Assembly (NCBI RefSeq): GCF_001584615.1
Contig: NZ_LQQC01000012.1
Span: forward strand, 124,001-188,000
Reading direction: 5' to 3'
Length of the DNA: 64,000 nucleotides
Origin: Brevibacterium ravenspurgense
GTDB lineage: Bacteria > Actinomycetota > Actinomycetes > Actinomycetales > Brevibacteriaceae
Shown: piece by piece, positions 35,202-42,370 of the stretch
How positions within the stretch are numbered: the first letter of the stretch is position 1
How the letters are laid out: every line of letters starts with the position of its first letter
Program-made: the position numbers and the translations under genes
Notes under the pieces: model-generated
Databases searched by the model: none
Seen by the model: only the letters and a program-made list of their open reading frames with translations
Told to the model about the DNA's origin: nothing

Positions 35202-35236
35202 CGTTCAACTATTGAACAGTGTTCAATTTCTGTCAA
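35194..35236 (-). promoter_or_regulatory. bioB promoter with twin BioQ-like operators
   Basis: Two palindromes, TTGAACACCGTTCAA and TTGAACAGTGTTCAA, lie 3 bp apart. On the minus strand TTGACA, a 17-nt spacer and AATAGT form a promoter whose start point would fall on the GTG codon. One operator fills the spacer; the other covers the end of the -10 and the start codon. TGAAC-N3-GTTAC is the reported site type of the TetR-family repressor BioQ in Corynebacterium, so biotin-dependent repression is likely, though the repressor gene is not in the window. Confidence 0.75.
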
Positions 35237-35496
35237 ACGCGACGCGGGTCACATTCGGTGGTGGCGTGTGTGGGCGCTGCTCAGGCTGCAGTCTCGGCCG
35301 TTCCGTGAGTGCTGCGGCTCTATGACGTCCCGCGACAGGTCTATGACGCCGAAGTGGCCCTGTGTGACGCCGGGCGACAAACGTGTGACAAACCGCGTCG
35401 CCGTGTTGCAAACGGTGCCTGGCGTGATCCCGAGGTGTCTTTAGCGTCGTCTTCGAATCGCCGCGCAGCAGCGGCTCAGACCACAGAGGAGACCTC

Positions 35497-37035
35497 ATGA
35501 CGACAACAGCGACACCCGCCGGCGGCGACACCAGCCCGCCCGGCACCTCGGCAACCGGCACCTCGGCGGCTGGCACCTCGGCGGTGGGGAGCGGTGGGAA
35601 GCCCACACCGCGGGAGCTGCGCCGCGTACGCGCGGCAAGCTTTGCCGGGACCACCATCGAGTTCTACGACTTCTTCATCTACGGCACAGCGGCGGCACTC
35701 GTGTTCCCCACCGTGTTCTTCCCGGCTCTGGGCTCGGGAGCGGCGCTCGTGGCGTCCTTCGCGACCTTCGGCGTGGGCTTCGTGGCCCGGCCGGTGGGGT
35801 CGATCTTCTTCGGTCACTTCGGCGACAGGATCGGGCGCAAACAGTCGCTCATCTCGACACTGCTCATCATGGGTGCGGCCACCGTGCTCATGGGCCTCAT
35901 CCCGCCGGCGGCGCAGATCGGCGTTGCCGCGCCCATCATCCTGGTGACTCTGCGGTTCCTTCAGGGCTTTGCGGTTGGTGGCGAATGGGCCGGCGCCGCG
36001 CTGCTGACCGCCGAATATGCGCCGAAGGACAAGCGCGGCCTGTACGGAGCGTTTCCACAGCTGGGCACGCCCGCCGGCATGTTCCTGGCCAATGCCACGT
36101 TCCTCGTTTCCGCGCTGGTTGCCGGGGACTCATCCGAGGCGTTTCTGAGCTACGGCTGGCGGATTCCGTTTGTGGCTTCGGCACTGCTCATTGCCATCGG
36201 CCTGTGGGTTCGTCTGAGCATTGCCGAAACCCCCGCGTTCATTCAGGCGCAGGCCGCCGCGGAAGAAGCGCTCAAGCGCGAAGCTGAGGCTGGTGAGGCC
36301 GGTGCCGCGGGTGGTGCTGGCGCTGAGGGCGCTGACGCTGGCGAAGCCGGCGGCCGTAAGTCGCGTGAGCGCTCGCCGTTCATCGACGTGTTCCGCTTCC
36401 AGGCGCGTGAAGTTCTGCTGGCCAGCGGTTGCCTCGTGATGCTGTTTGCCTTCTTCCACACCTCGACGTCGTTCCTCACGTCCTATGCTTCCGACCCCGA
36501 GGGCATCGGCCTACCGCGCACCGTTGTGCTGGCAATCAACATGCTCGCAGCCGTGGTTCTCGGTGTGACGGTTGTGCTCGCCGGATGGCTGTCCGATCGC
36601 TTTGGTCGCCGTCGCCTGCTGATCTTCGGCTTTGCCGCCGGCACCGTGTGGGCGCTGTTCATCTTCCCCGTCATTTCCATTGGCACGGGCGCGGCCTTTG
36701 CTCTGGCTCAGTGCCTGACGCTGCTGTTCTACGCCTGCGCTTACGGACCGCTGGGTTCGTACCTGCCGGAGCTGTTCAAGCCCCGCTACCGCTACACCGG
36801 TGCTGGTCTGGGCTACAACATCGGCGGAATTCTGGGTGGTGGAATCGTGCCGATTGTCGCCAGTGCCATCAGTGCGACATACGGCGGAACGGGAATCGGG
36901 CTGCTGCTGAGCGCAACGGGTGTCATTTCGCTGGTCTGCGCATGGCTGCTGCAGGAAACTCGCGGGCAGGCGCTTGACCACGAAGAACCCGCCGAGGCGC
37001 CACTCACCAAGGAGGCAGTACCCGCCGGGGTGTGA
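35497..37035 (+). CDS. MFS transporter, metabolite:H+ symporter (MHS) type
   Basis: The 512-residue carrier has twelve helices and the MHS-family pattern: FAGTTIEFYDFFIYGTAAAL at helix 1, FGHFGDRIGRKQ as the loop 2-3 motif A, GEWAGAALLTAEYAP in helix 5, and FGRRRLLIF as the second motif A. Relatives import shikimate, ketoglutarate, proline/betaine or citrate with protons; the substrate is not readable. Two features are odd: an N-terminal tail of three GTSA repeats made by a 15-bp DNA repeat, and a central loop of about 40 residues rich in Ala, Gly and Glu between helices 6 and 7. GAGGAG precedes the ATG. Confidence 0.85.
   Translation: MTTTATPAGGDTSPPGTSATGTSAAGTSAVGSGGKPTPRELRRVRAASFAGTTIEFYDFFIYGTAAALVFPTVFFPALGSGAALVASFATFGVGFVARPVGSIFFGHFGDRIGRKQSLISTLLIMGAATVLMGLIPPAAQIGVAAPIILVTLRFLQGFAVGGEWAGAALLTAEYAPKDKRGLYGAFPQLGTPAGMFLANATFLVSALVAGDSSEAFLSYGWRIPFVASALLIAIGLWVRLSIAETPAFIQAQAAAEEALKREAEAGEAGAAGGAGAEGADAGEAGGRKSRERSPFIDVFRFQAREVLLASGCLVMLFAFFHTSTSFLTSYASDPEGIGLPRTVVLAINMLAAVVLGVTVVLAGWLSDRFGRRRLLIFGFAAGTVWALFIFPVISIGTGAAFALAQCLTLLFYACAYGPLGSYLPELFKPRYRYTGAGLGYNIGGILGGGIVPIVASAISATYGGTGIGLLLSATGVISLVCAWLLQETRGQALDHEEPAEAPLTKEAVPAGV
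35542..35584 (+). repeat. 15-bp tandem repeat inside the MHS transporter N-terminus
   Basis: Three copies of GGCACCTCGGC plus 4-bp linkers code for GTSA-type repeats. The core is the reverse complement of GCCGAGGTGCC found elsewhere in noncoding DNA of the window. Confidence 0.8.
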
Positions 37036-37072
37036 GATCACAGGCTGGGCCACAATCCGAGGCAAGTGCAGT

Positions 37073-37172
37073 TCGAGGTGCCGGGCAGGGAGCGCACGGC
37101 ACGAGGTTCCGGGTGTGCTCAGGATTTGCGCCATGCTGGGGTCTGGGGTGGGGAAACTCACGAGGCGCCGTT
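37073..37172. repeat. Dispersed intergenic repeat, left copy
   Basis: CGAGGTGCCGGGCAGGGAG, then GGCACGAGGTTCCGGG, then GGTCTGGGGTGGGGAAACTC and ACGAGGCGCCG. The same blocks in the same order, with changes, recur at 40306-40345 and 40480-40760 on the other side of the AT-rich cassette. The rest of the gap 37036-37360 shows nothing gene-like. Confidence 0.65.
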
Positions 37173-37360
37173 CGTCCCTGGTGACACCCCTCCCTCAGAA
37201 GCGGCTGCAACAGTACCCCGTTACCTTTTAGGTGTCACTGTTTTCCGTCAGGATAGGCAGTGCAGGGAACCGGCTGGCCCCGGCATGATGTCTGCCCCCA
37301 GTTGTCCATGATCCGGGGGGTGTTGTCACTGGGATCAGTCTGGTTCGTTCGGATCGCTAA

Positions 37361-38375
37361 TAGAAGCACGCTCTGAATACTGTGGGGCTGCGTAACGTGG
37401 ATGTGAGCGAACGAACCATCGGTGACCTAGTTTGTGCTTAAGAAACCGAAGAAGGTAACCGATGCAACCACAAGTATTTCTTGGCATCATTCTCGGCAAG
37501 ACAGAACATCATGCCACCGCTGTTGACCATGATGGCCAGGTAGTGCATGACAAGCCATTGCCGCAATCCGAACCGAAGATCCAAGAACTGTTAACAGCTC
37601 TTGCCGTCAAGCATGAACAACTGCTGGTCGTGGTGGACCAGCCTAAAACCATAGGCGCGTGAGTTTTCGCGGTAGCCCAACAACTGGGGATTGCCGTTGC
37701 CTACCTGCCGGGGCTGACCATGCGCCGTGTCGCTGATCTTCATCCAGGCCAGGCGAAGACCGATGCCAGGGATGCGTACATCATCGCTGACACAGCCCGC
37801 ACCATGCCCCACACACTGCGCGGGATCACTATCGCGGACGAACACATCGCCGAATTGTCAATGCTGTGTGGCTTCGATGACGATCTGACCGCCCAGCTGA
37901 CCGAGCAGCGCGCCGATATTGAAGCCGAGATCTTAACGGTGGTCGATGCTCACCCTCGAACCTGCGTCCGGACCTCTATGCCCGGCATCGGGGTCAGGAC
38001 AGCCGCGCGTATCCTCACAGAAGTCGTCGGCAAAAAGCTTCACATCCGCCGCACACCTAGCCTCATACGCCGGCATCACACCAGTAACCCGCCGATCCGG
38101 AACCTCCATTCGCGGTGAAGCACCCTCCAGACGCGGAAACAAAACCCTCAAACGCGCACTATTCCTATCAGCCTTCGCATCTATCAAAGCCGACCCACTT
38201 TCACGTGCGTACTACGACACAAACACGTGCCGAGGGCAAACGCCATAACCAAGCCATCATCGCCCTGGCCAGACGCAGAACCGACGTCCTATACGCCATG
38301 CTTCGCGACGGCACCCGCTACAAACCCCGCCCCACGCAACAAGCTTCAGCAGCTTGACGAAAACTATAGAAGCAC
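37361..38375 (+). mobile_element. Decayed IS110-family element
   Basis: Bounded by the 9-bp direct repeat TAGAAGCAC, with a 92-nt leader and a 9-nt trailer, nearly the same layout as the intact IS110 at 32043-33365. The leader has CGTAACGTGG 61 nt before the start. An 11-bp inverted repeat, TGGTTCGTTCG, reaches from outside (37341) into the leader (37408-37418). The coding part is inactivated. Confidence 0.65.
37462..38357 (+). pseudogene. IS110 transposase remnant (stop codon, frameshifts, internal deletion)
   Basis: The frame starts MQPQVFLGIILGKTEHH, where the catalytic aspartate of the usual LDVGK is replaced (IILGK). A TGA at 37660 interrupts after PKTIGA; reading resumes in frame with LGIAVAYLPGL and KTDARDAYIIADTAR. 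About 130 residues of the middle (spacer between the two domains) are deleted. RTSMPGIGVRTAARIL remains, then frameshifts separate SYAGITPVTRRSGTSIRGE from RHNQAIIALARRRTDVLYAM. It cannot give an active recombinase. It is a distant, not recent, relative of the intact copy. Confidence 0.88.
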
Positions 38376-38597
38376 CCCCATATAGCGACTCAGACTGCGC
38401 CGCCTCGTCCTCCTGAAAGGCGAGGTTTTCTCGCATGTTTATTCAACCGCTAACCAAACACGCGTTTTATTTCGAGGTGTTGACCCCTCTCATGAACCTT
38501 TCATAGTCAATATTTGTTAATGTAATTTACAAGTAATTGTTTGATGTGTACAATATGAAGGGAGCCCTTTAAGCGATGCAGTCCAAGGGAGGGCGGT
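38358..38597 (+). promoter_or_regulatory. AT-rich gap before the secreted-protein gene
   Basis: Base composition drops sharply here (TTTATT, AATATTTG, TAATTTACAAG). TTGTTTG and TACAATAT near 38538-38556 make a possible promoter for the following gene, with an 11-nt spacer region that is not ideal. No gene is visible. Confidence 0.4.
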
Positions 38598-39860
38598 ATG
38601 GGTTATCAAAAAAAGGATTCCAAACCCCTGCTAACGATCTCTAAAAGCGCGCTATTCCTGACGATCACAGCGTTTACATTTTCGCCCCTGGCGCTAGTGA
38701 CCCCTGTTATAGGAGCACCAGAACCTGTGGCTACAAATTCGTCAGATCAGCAAGCAGAGAGCACGGCAATAGAGTTCGACCATCCAATTTCAGCTCGCGA
38801 TGCATTCGAAATCGCAAAAAATAATGACTTCGAAGTCCAATCCGTAGGGTTCAAAGTTGGTAACGGAGTCGGGAGTTACATTTATGACTCTTCAATTTCA
38901 TTAGATGCGAATATTCAGAACCTAGAGGAAAACCTACAGAACCAGGCTCCTGGCGGAAATGCGGCAGTAAATAAACTTACTGTGGTTGCAAAGGACAGTG
39001 CGAGTACGACGGCAGCACGCAGCTCTTCTGCATCGAATGATCTCCTTGACGATGCTCGTGGTAAACCGCCTCAAGATGCAGGGGACGCTGATCTGACCCG
39101 CAAACGGGACCAAGAGGTTCCTAAGACGAAACAACAGAACCGAGCGGCAGCTGTGAAAGACAAAGCTCGGTCTTCTGAACCTCCTACCCGTGCGCATGCC
39201 AACAGTGTGTGGTTCCAAACCAAAGACAACGTTGACGGGAAGAGACAGGTCTTAATCAATGCCGACTGGCTCGGAAAATCAAACCTGAAAAATGCACCAG
39301 ATCCTTTGCGCTGGGGGTTAGAGTTCCAGCTGTACCAATGGAATTACTCTCTGGACGGCAAGAACAAACGCCCAACTTGCCCAATCGGGACTAATAAACA
39401 GTTCTGGGCTAACGCATCGTTAGCTGGAGCAACGATGACCGCTGTCATTAATGACGGAGAAGATCACAACAACACCTATATCGACAATGATCATGCGTTC
39501 GACAGCTGTCAGATGGGGGCGATCGGTTTCGGCATTCAACACGCCAAAGGCGTGTCCGATCTTGACCTACCACTTGGGGGCGGACTGAATCTACACCAAA
39601 CTATCTTCGTAGATATGCGGCTGAATCCCGGCGATAAGCCGTGGAGCCATATTTCTGCGAATTCCAAGTTTGTCAGTGACAACTGCGCCGGACTTCCCGC
39701 CGAAAGCAGCTGCATGAATCTGTTCCCGGAGTCAGCGCCTTGGCCATTAGACGGGAATAGAGACATGCTTCTGCTCAATTCTGAACGTAAGTGGAAAACG
39801 CCCGCTCATTTCAACTGGGACGAGTTCGAAGACAAACGGCCCAGTGCCATCACGCCCTAA
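38598..39860 (+). CDS. Secreted protein of unknown family
   Basis: The 420-residue product begins with a Sec signal peptide: basic start (MGYQKKDSK), hydrophobic run to about residue 35, and a likely cleavage after VIGA near 41. Residues about 50-150 form a region with FDHPISARDAFEIAKNN, followed by a Lys/Asp/Ala-rich linker to about 200. The rest is a compact, aromatic-rich domain with SVWFQTKDNV, WGLEFQLYQWNYSLDGK, FWANASLAGATM, and four cysteines that could form two disulfides (CPIG, DSCQ, NCAG, SSCM). No catalytic motif or known family is recognised. Codon use is more AT-rich than in its neighbours. GGGAGG precedes ATG. A small membrane protein gene follows after 19 bp. Confidence 0.75.
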   Translation: MGYQKKDSKPLLTISKSALFLTITAFTFSPLALVTPVIGAPEPVATNSSDQQAESTAIEFDHPISARDAFEIAKNNDFEVQSVGFKVGNGVGSYIYDSSISLDANIQNLEENLQNQAPGGNAAVNKLTVVAKDSASTTAARSSSASNDLLDDARGKPPQDAGDADLTRKRDQEVPKTKQQNRAAAVKDKARSSEPPTRAHANSVWFQTKDNVDGKRQVLINADWLGKSNLKNAPDPLRWGLEFQLYQWNYSLDGKNKRPTCPIGTNKQFWANASLAGATMTAVINDGEDHNNTYIDNDHAFDSCQMGAIGFGIQHAKGVSDLDLPLGGGLNLHQTIFVDMRLNPGDKPWSHISANSKFVSDNCAGLPAESSCMNLFPESAPWPLDGNRDMLLLNSERKWKTPAHFNWDEFEDKRPSAITP

Positions 39861-39879
39861 AATATGAAGAGCGTACTTT

Positions 39880-40257
39880 ATGAAAAAGACAACACCCACA
39901 TGGGTTTCTCGCTTTGTTCGCACCAGGGTGCTCATTCTCGGTGCTGTCTGCACGTTTGCAACATCGATAGTTGCGTTTCTTGCTGAGACGTGGCAAGCCG
40001 ATAACACCATAGAGGGAGTGGGAAAATGTCCGGTGAACGGTTCGGGCGAGATTCGGCACTCAACGTCAGCATGGGTCGAAACATCATTTGCTCCACCGCG
40101 GATAGTCTGTTTTCAAGATGGATATCCACCCGTTCATCAGAGCACCTTCATATCGAGCACGGCGTACTACCTGACGTTTGTTCTGCTAGCTGCTGCCCTC
40201 GTTGTCTTCACCGTGAAGATGGCCCATTTCTTCGGATGGTTCAGTAAGAAACCGTGA
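39880..40257 (+). CDS. Small two-helix membrane protein, unknown
   Basis: A 125-residue protein with membrane helices at about 17-35 (VLILGAVCTFATSIVAFLA) and about 90-112 (AYYLTFVLLAAALVVFTVKM). The 55-residue outer loop between them has two cysteines (KCPVNG, IVCFQDG) that could pair, and the ends are basic and cytoplasmic. The last residues, FFGWFSKKP, are amphipathic. GAAGAG lies ahead of the ATG. It shares the AT-rich composition of the secreted-protein gene and is presumably in its operon, perhaps as partner or anchor. I do not recognise the family. Confidence 0.65.
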   Translation: MKKTTPTWVSRFVRTRVLILGAVCTFATSIVAFLAETWQADNTIEGVGKCPVNGSGEIRHSTSAWVETSFAPPRIVCFQDGYPPVHQSTFISSTAYYLTFVLLAAALVVFTVKMAHFFGWFSKKP

Positions 40258-40305
40258 ACATACCTATCCGGGCTAGCTTCGGACTGCCGACCGTCGGCGC
40301 AGCAC

Positions 40306-40345
40306 GAAGGTGCCGGGCAGGGAGGGGAAGCTCACGAGGCGCTGC
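40306..40345. repeat. Dispersed intergenic repeat, right copy
   Basis: AGGTGCCGGGCAGGGAGG then GGAAGCTCACGAGGCGCTGC: the start and end blocks of the 37073-37172 repeat with the middle missing. It lies 50 bp past the membrane-protein gene. Confidence 0.6.
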
Positions 40346-40360
40346 TCGCTACACACTCCC

Positions 40361-40790
40361 ACCTGCGCTTTAGCAATCGAAGCTCCCGTTAGCAGTGACT
40401 GCTAAGGCGCAGATCCCGGCTAAGGGGTGTTTTGTTGCGGCTAAGGCGCAGATTCCGGCTATCGGGTGTTTTTTTTGGGCACGAGGTGCCGGGCGCGCTC
40501 CGGATTCACACCCACCGAGGTCTGGGGAGCGGGAAACCACGAGGTGCCGGGCGCAATCACGTTCGGCACCTCGTTCTTCAGCCCCCACCTGCGCTTTAGC
40601 AATCGAAACTCCCGTTAGCAGTGACTGCTAAGGCGCAGATTCCGGCTAAGGGGTGTTTTGTTGTGGCTAAGGCGTGGATTCCGGCTATCGGGTGTTTTTT
40701 TTGGGCACGAGGTGCCGGGCGCGCACGGGATGTGCACTCACCGGGATCTGGGGTGGGGTCTGAAGCTGGCTGCGGCCCGAAACTGGGCAA
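40361..40790. repeat. 226-bp tandem direct repeat (2 copies)
   Basis: Copy 1 starts at 40361, copy 2 at 40587; the first 130 bp differ at only a few places. Each copy opens with a hairpin (CTGCGCYTTAGCA pairs with TGCTAAGGCGCAG, enclosing TTAGCAGTGACTGCTAA, itself a palindrome). Two 36-39-bp subrepeats follow, containing GGCGCAGATTCCGGCTA and GGTGTTTT, then a T-tract and ACGAGGTGCCGGGCGCGC. Copy 1 ends in an inverted GAGGTGCC pair. Short open frames cross both copies but look incidental. Beyond 40790 up to 41058 I see only AT-richer DNA with no gene. Confidence 0.85.
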
Positions 40791-41058
40791 AATTAATCCG
40801 CGATGGCCAGACATTTTTCAGCCGGACCACCGCGGTAACCCAATTGTACTCTGAGAGTGAGCGTAAAGAACAGTCACAATGTGTGATTTTGGTCAAGATT
40901 TTTCCCAAACGCAGATTTGGGCGTGTCGAGCGGTGCTGTCCCTTGGATTCCTGAGGCGGATGCCCGTCAAGTGAACACATTTGGCGGACGGTGACGTGCA
41001 AGGCTCAAACAGCCATCAGTGAGAACGCTCGTTCGATGACAGTCCTGCCCGAGGTGCG

Positions 41059-42267
41059 TCAGGTGAGAACGACGCGCTGCGGTTTCGGCGGTTCGAACGT
41101 GCGGTTGGCCGCCAGGATGAACAGAGCCCCCGCCGTCATGGACACCGCCGTGACCAGATAGCCCTCGTGGGCGCCGTAGTGGTCGATGACGATTCCCGAC
41201 ACGGCAGAACCGACGGCAACACCGAAGCCGATGGCTGTTGAAATCCAGGCAAGGGCTTCCGTCATGCGCTTGGGCGGAGCCAAGGACTGCACAACCGAGC
41301 TGCCGGTGATGAGCGTCGGCGACACCGCGAAGCCCACAAGCAGCATAAGCAGGGTCAGCACCATCATGTTCGGGGCGAACACCAGCGGCCACGACAGCAG
41401 CGCCAGGGCACCCGCGGCAGCGGCGTAGCGCACGCGAACCGGCGCCCGGAAATTCACTGCACCGTAGACGATGCCCGCAATGAGCGAGCCGAGGGCGTAG
41501 GCGGCCAGTGCGATGCCGGCAGCACTCTTCACCCCGTGCTCTTCTGCGCTGGCGATCGTCGAAACATCGACCGCGCCGAAGTTGATGCCGAGGAAGAACT
41601 GGCCGATGACGGCAAACAGGATGCCGCGATTGCGTAGCACCTTGCCGCGCATTGCCCGTGGTTCGCGCTTGCTGGTGGGAGGTTCCGTGGCTTTCTGCGG
41701 GTAGAGCAGTATTGCACCGATCGTGACCGCAGCCATCGAGAGGACAACACCAGACGGCGCCCAGAGTGCGGTAGCCAAAGCGGTGACAACGGCCGGCCCG
41801 GAAACGAACATGAGCTCATCGGCAACCGCTTCCCACGAAAACGCGGTGTCGAGCTCTTTCTGGTTCCTTGTCACCGCGGCCCACCGAGCACGGACAAGAG
41901 CCCCAACGGAGCCGACGGTTGCGCCGGCAACAGCGGCCGAAGCGAACAGCAGTCCCGGCCACAGCCGCAGGTACACCACCAGCAGCAGGCCTGCCAGGCC
42001 GATGACGTGGATGATCGTCGCGGGCACCATGACCTTCGCCTGGCCGTGCCGGTCAATCTGCTTGCCCAGAAGCGGGTTCGAAATCGCCTGCGCGGTCATG
42101 AAGGTGGCGGCCACAATTCCCGCCTGAGCGTACGAGCCCGTTTCTGCCTGAATGAACAGCACCACGCCCAAGCCCAGAAGGGCAATCGGCAATCGGGCGA
42201 TAAGACCTGCCGCAGAGAACTTCAAAGCGCCGGGGATGCCGAAGATATCGCGGTAGGCAGAGAACAT
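41059..42267 (-). CDS. MFS transporter, drug-exporter-like
   Basis: The 402-residue polytopic protein has about twelve helices with the MFS half-repeat. LGKQIDRHGQAKV in the loop between helices 2 and 3 is a variant motif A, and an Arg-rich cytoplasmic loop lies mid-way (TSKREPRAMRGKVLRN). LIARLPIALLGLGVVLFIQ is typical of small actinobacterial exporters of the multidrug/arabinose-efflux type. Direction (export) and substrate are inferred from family resemblance only. It is monocistronic, followed on the right by the pgm gene in the same direction with a 103-bp gap. Confidence 0.75.
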   Translation of the reverse strand: MFSAYRDIFGIPGALKFSAAGLIARLPIALLGLGVVLFIQAETGSYAQAGIVAATFMTAQAISNPLLGKQIDRHGQAKVMVPATIIHVIGLAGLLLVVYLRLWPGLLFASAAVAGATVGSVGALVRARWAAVTRNQKELDTAFSWEAVADELMFVSGPAVVTALATALWAPSGVVLSMAAVTIGAILLYPQKATEPPTSKREPRAMRGKVLRNRGILFAVIGQFFLGINFGAVDVSTIASAEEHGVKSAAGIALAAYALGSLIAGIVYGAVNFRAPVRVRYAAAAGALALLSWPLVFAPNMMVLTLLMLLVGFAVSPTLITGSSVVQSLAPPKRMTEALAWISTAIGFGVAVGSAVSGIVIDHYGAHEGYLVTAVSMTAGALFILAANRTFEPPKPQRVVLT

Positions 42268-42296
42268 GGTCTCATCCTAGACCGCGACACAACGGG

Positions 42297-42357
42297 CCAA
42301 ACGCCCGCCTCACGGCAACGCCAAACGCCGCCTTACGACGCACCCAAACGCCCGCCT
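42297..42357. repeat. Spaced 14-bp direct repeats (3 copies)
   Basis: CCAAACGCCCGCCT at 42297 and 42344, with CCAAACGCCGCCT (one base lost) at 42321. Period about 23 bp, between the pgm stop and the MFS gene. Nothing else is in this gap. Confidence 0.7.
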
Positions 42358-42370
42358 AAACAGGCCGTCC

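Noticed and set aside
40361-40790. CRISPR-like array at the 40-kb repeats
   Set aside because: Only two long units, no regular spacers of equal size and no cas genes.
40395-40854. Two similar short frames with AKAQIPAKGCF-type repeats
   Set aside because: They are products of the 226-bp DNA repeat with no start signal. Coding is possible but the hairpins and T-tract explain the DNA better.
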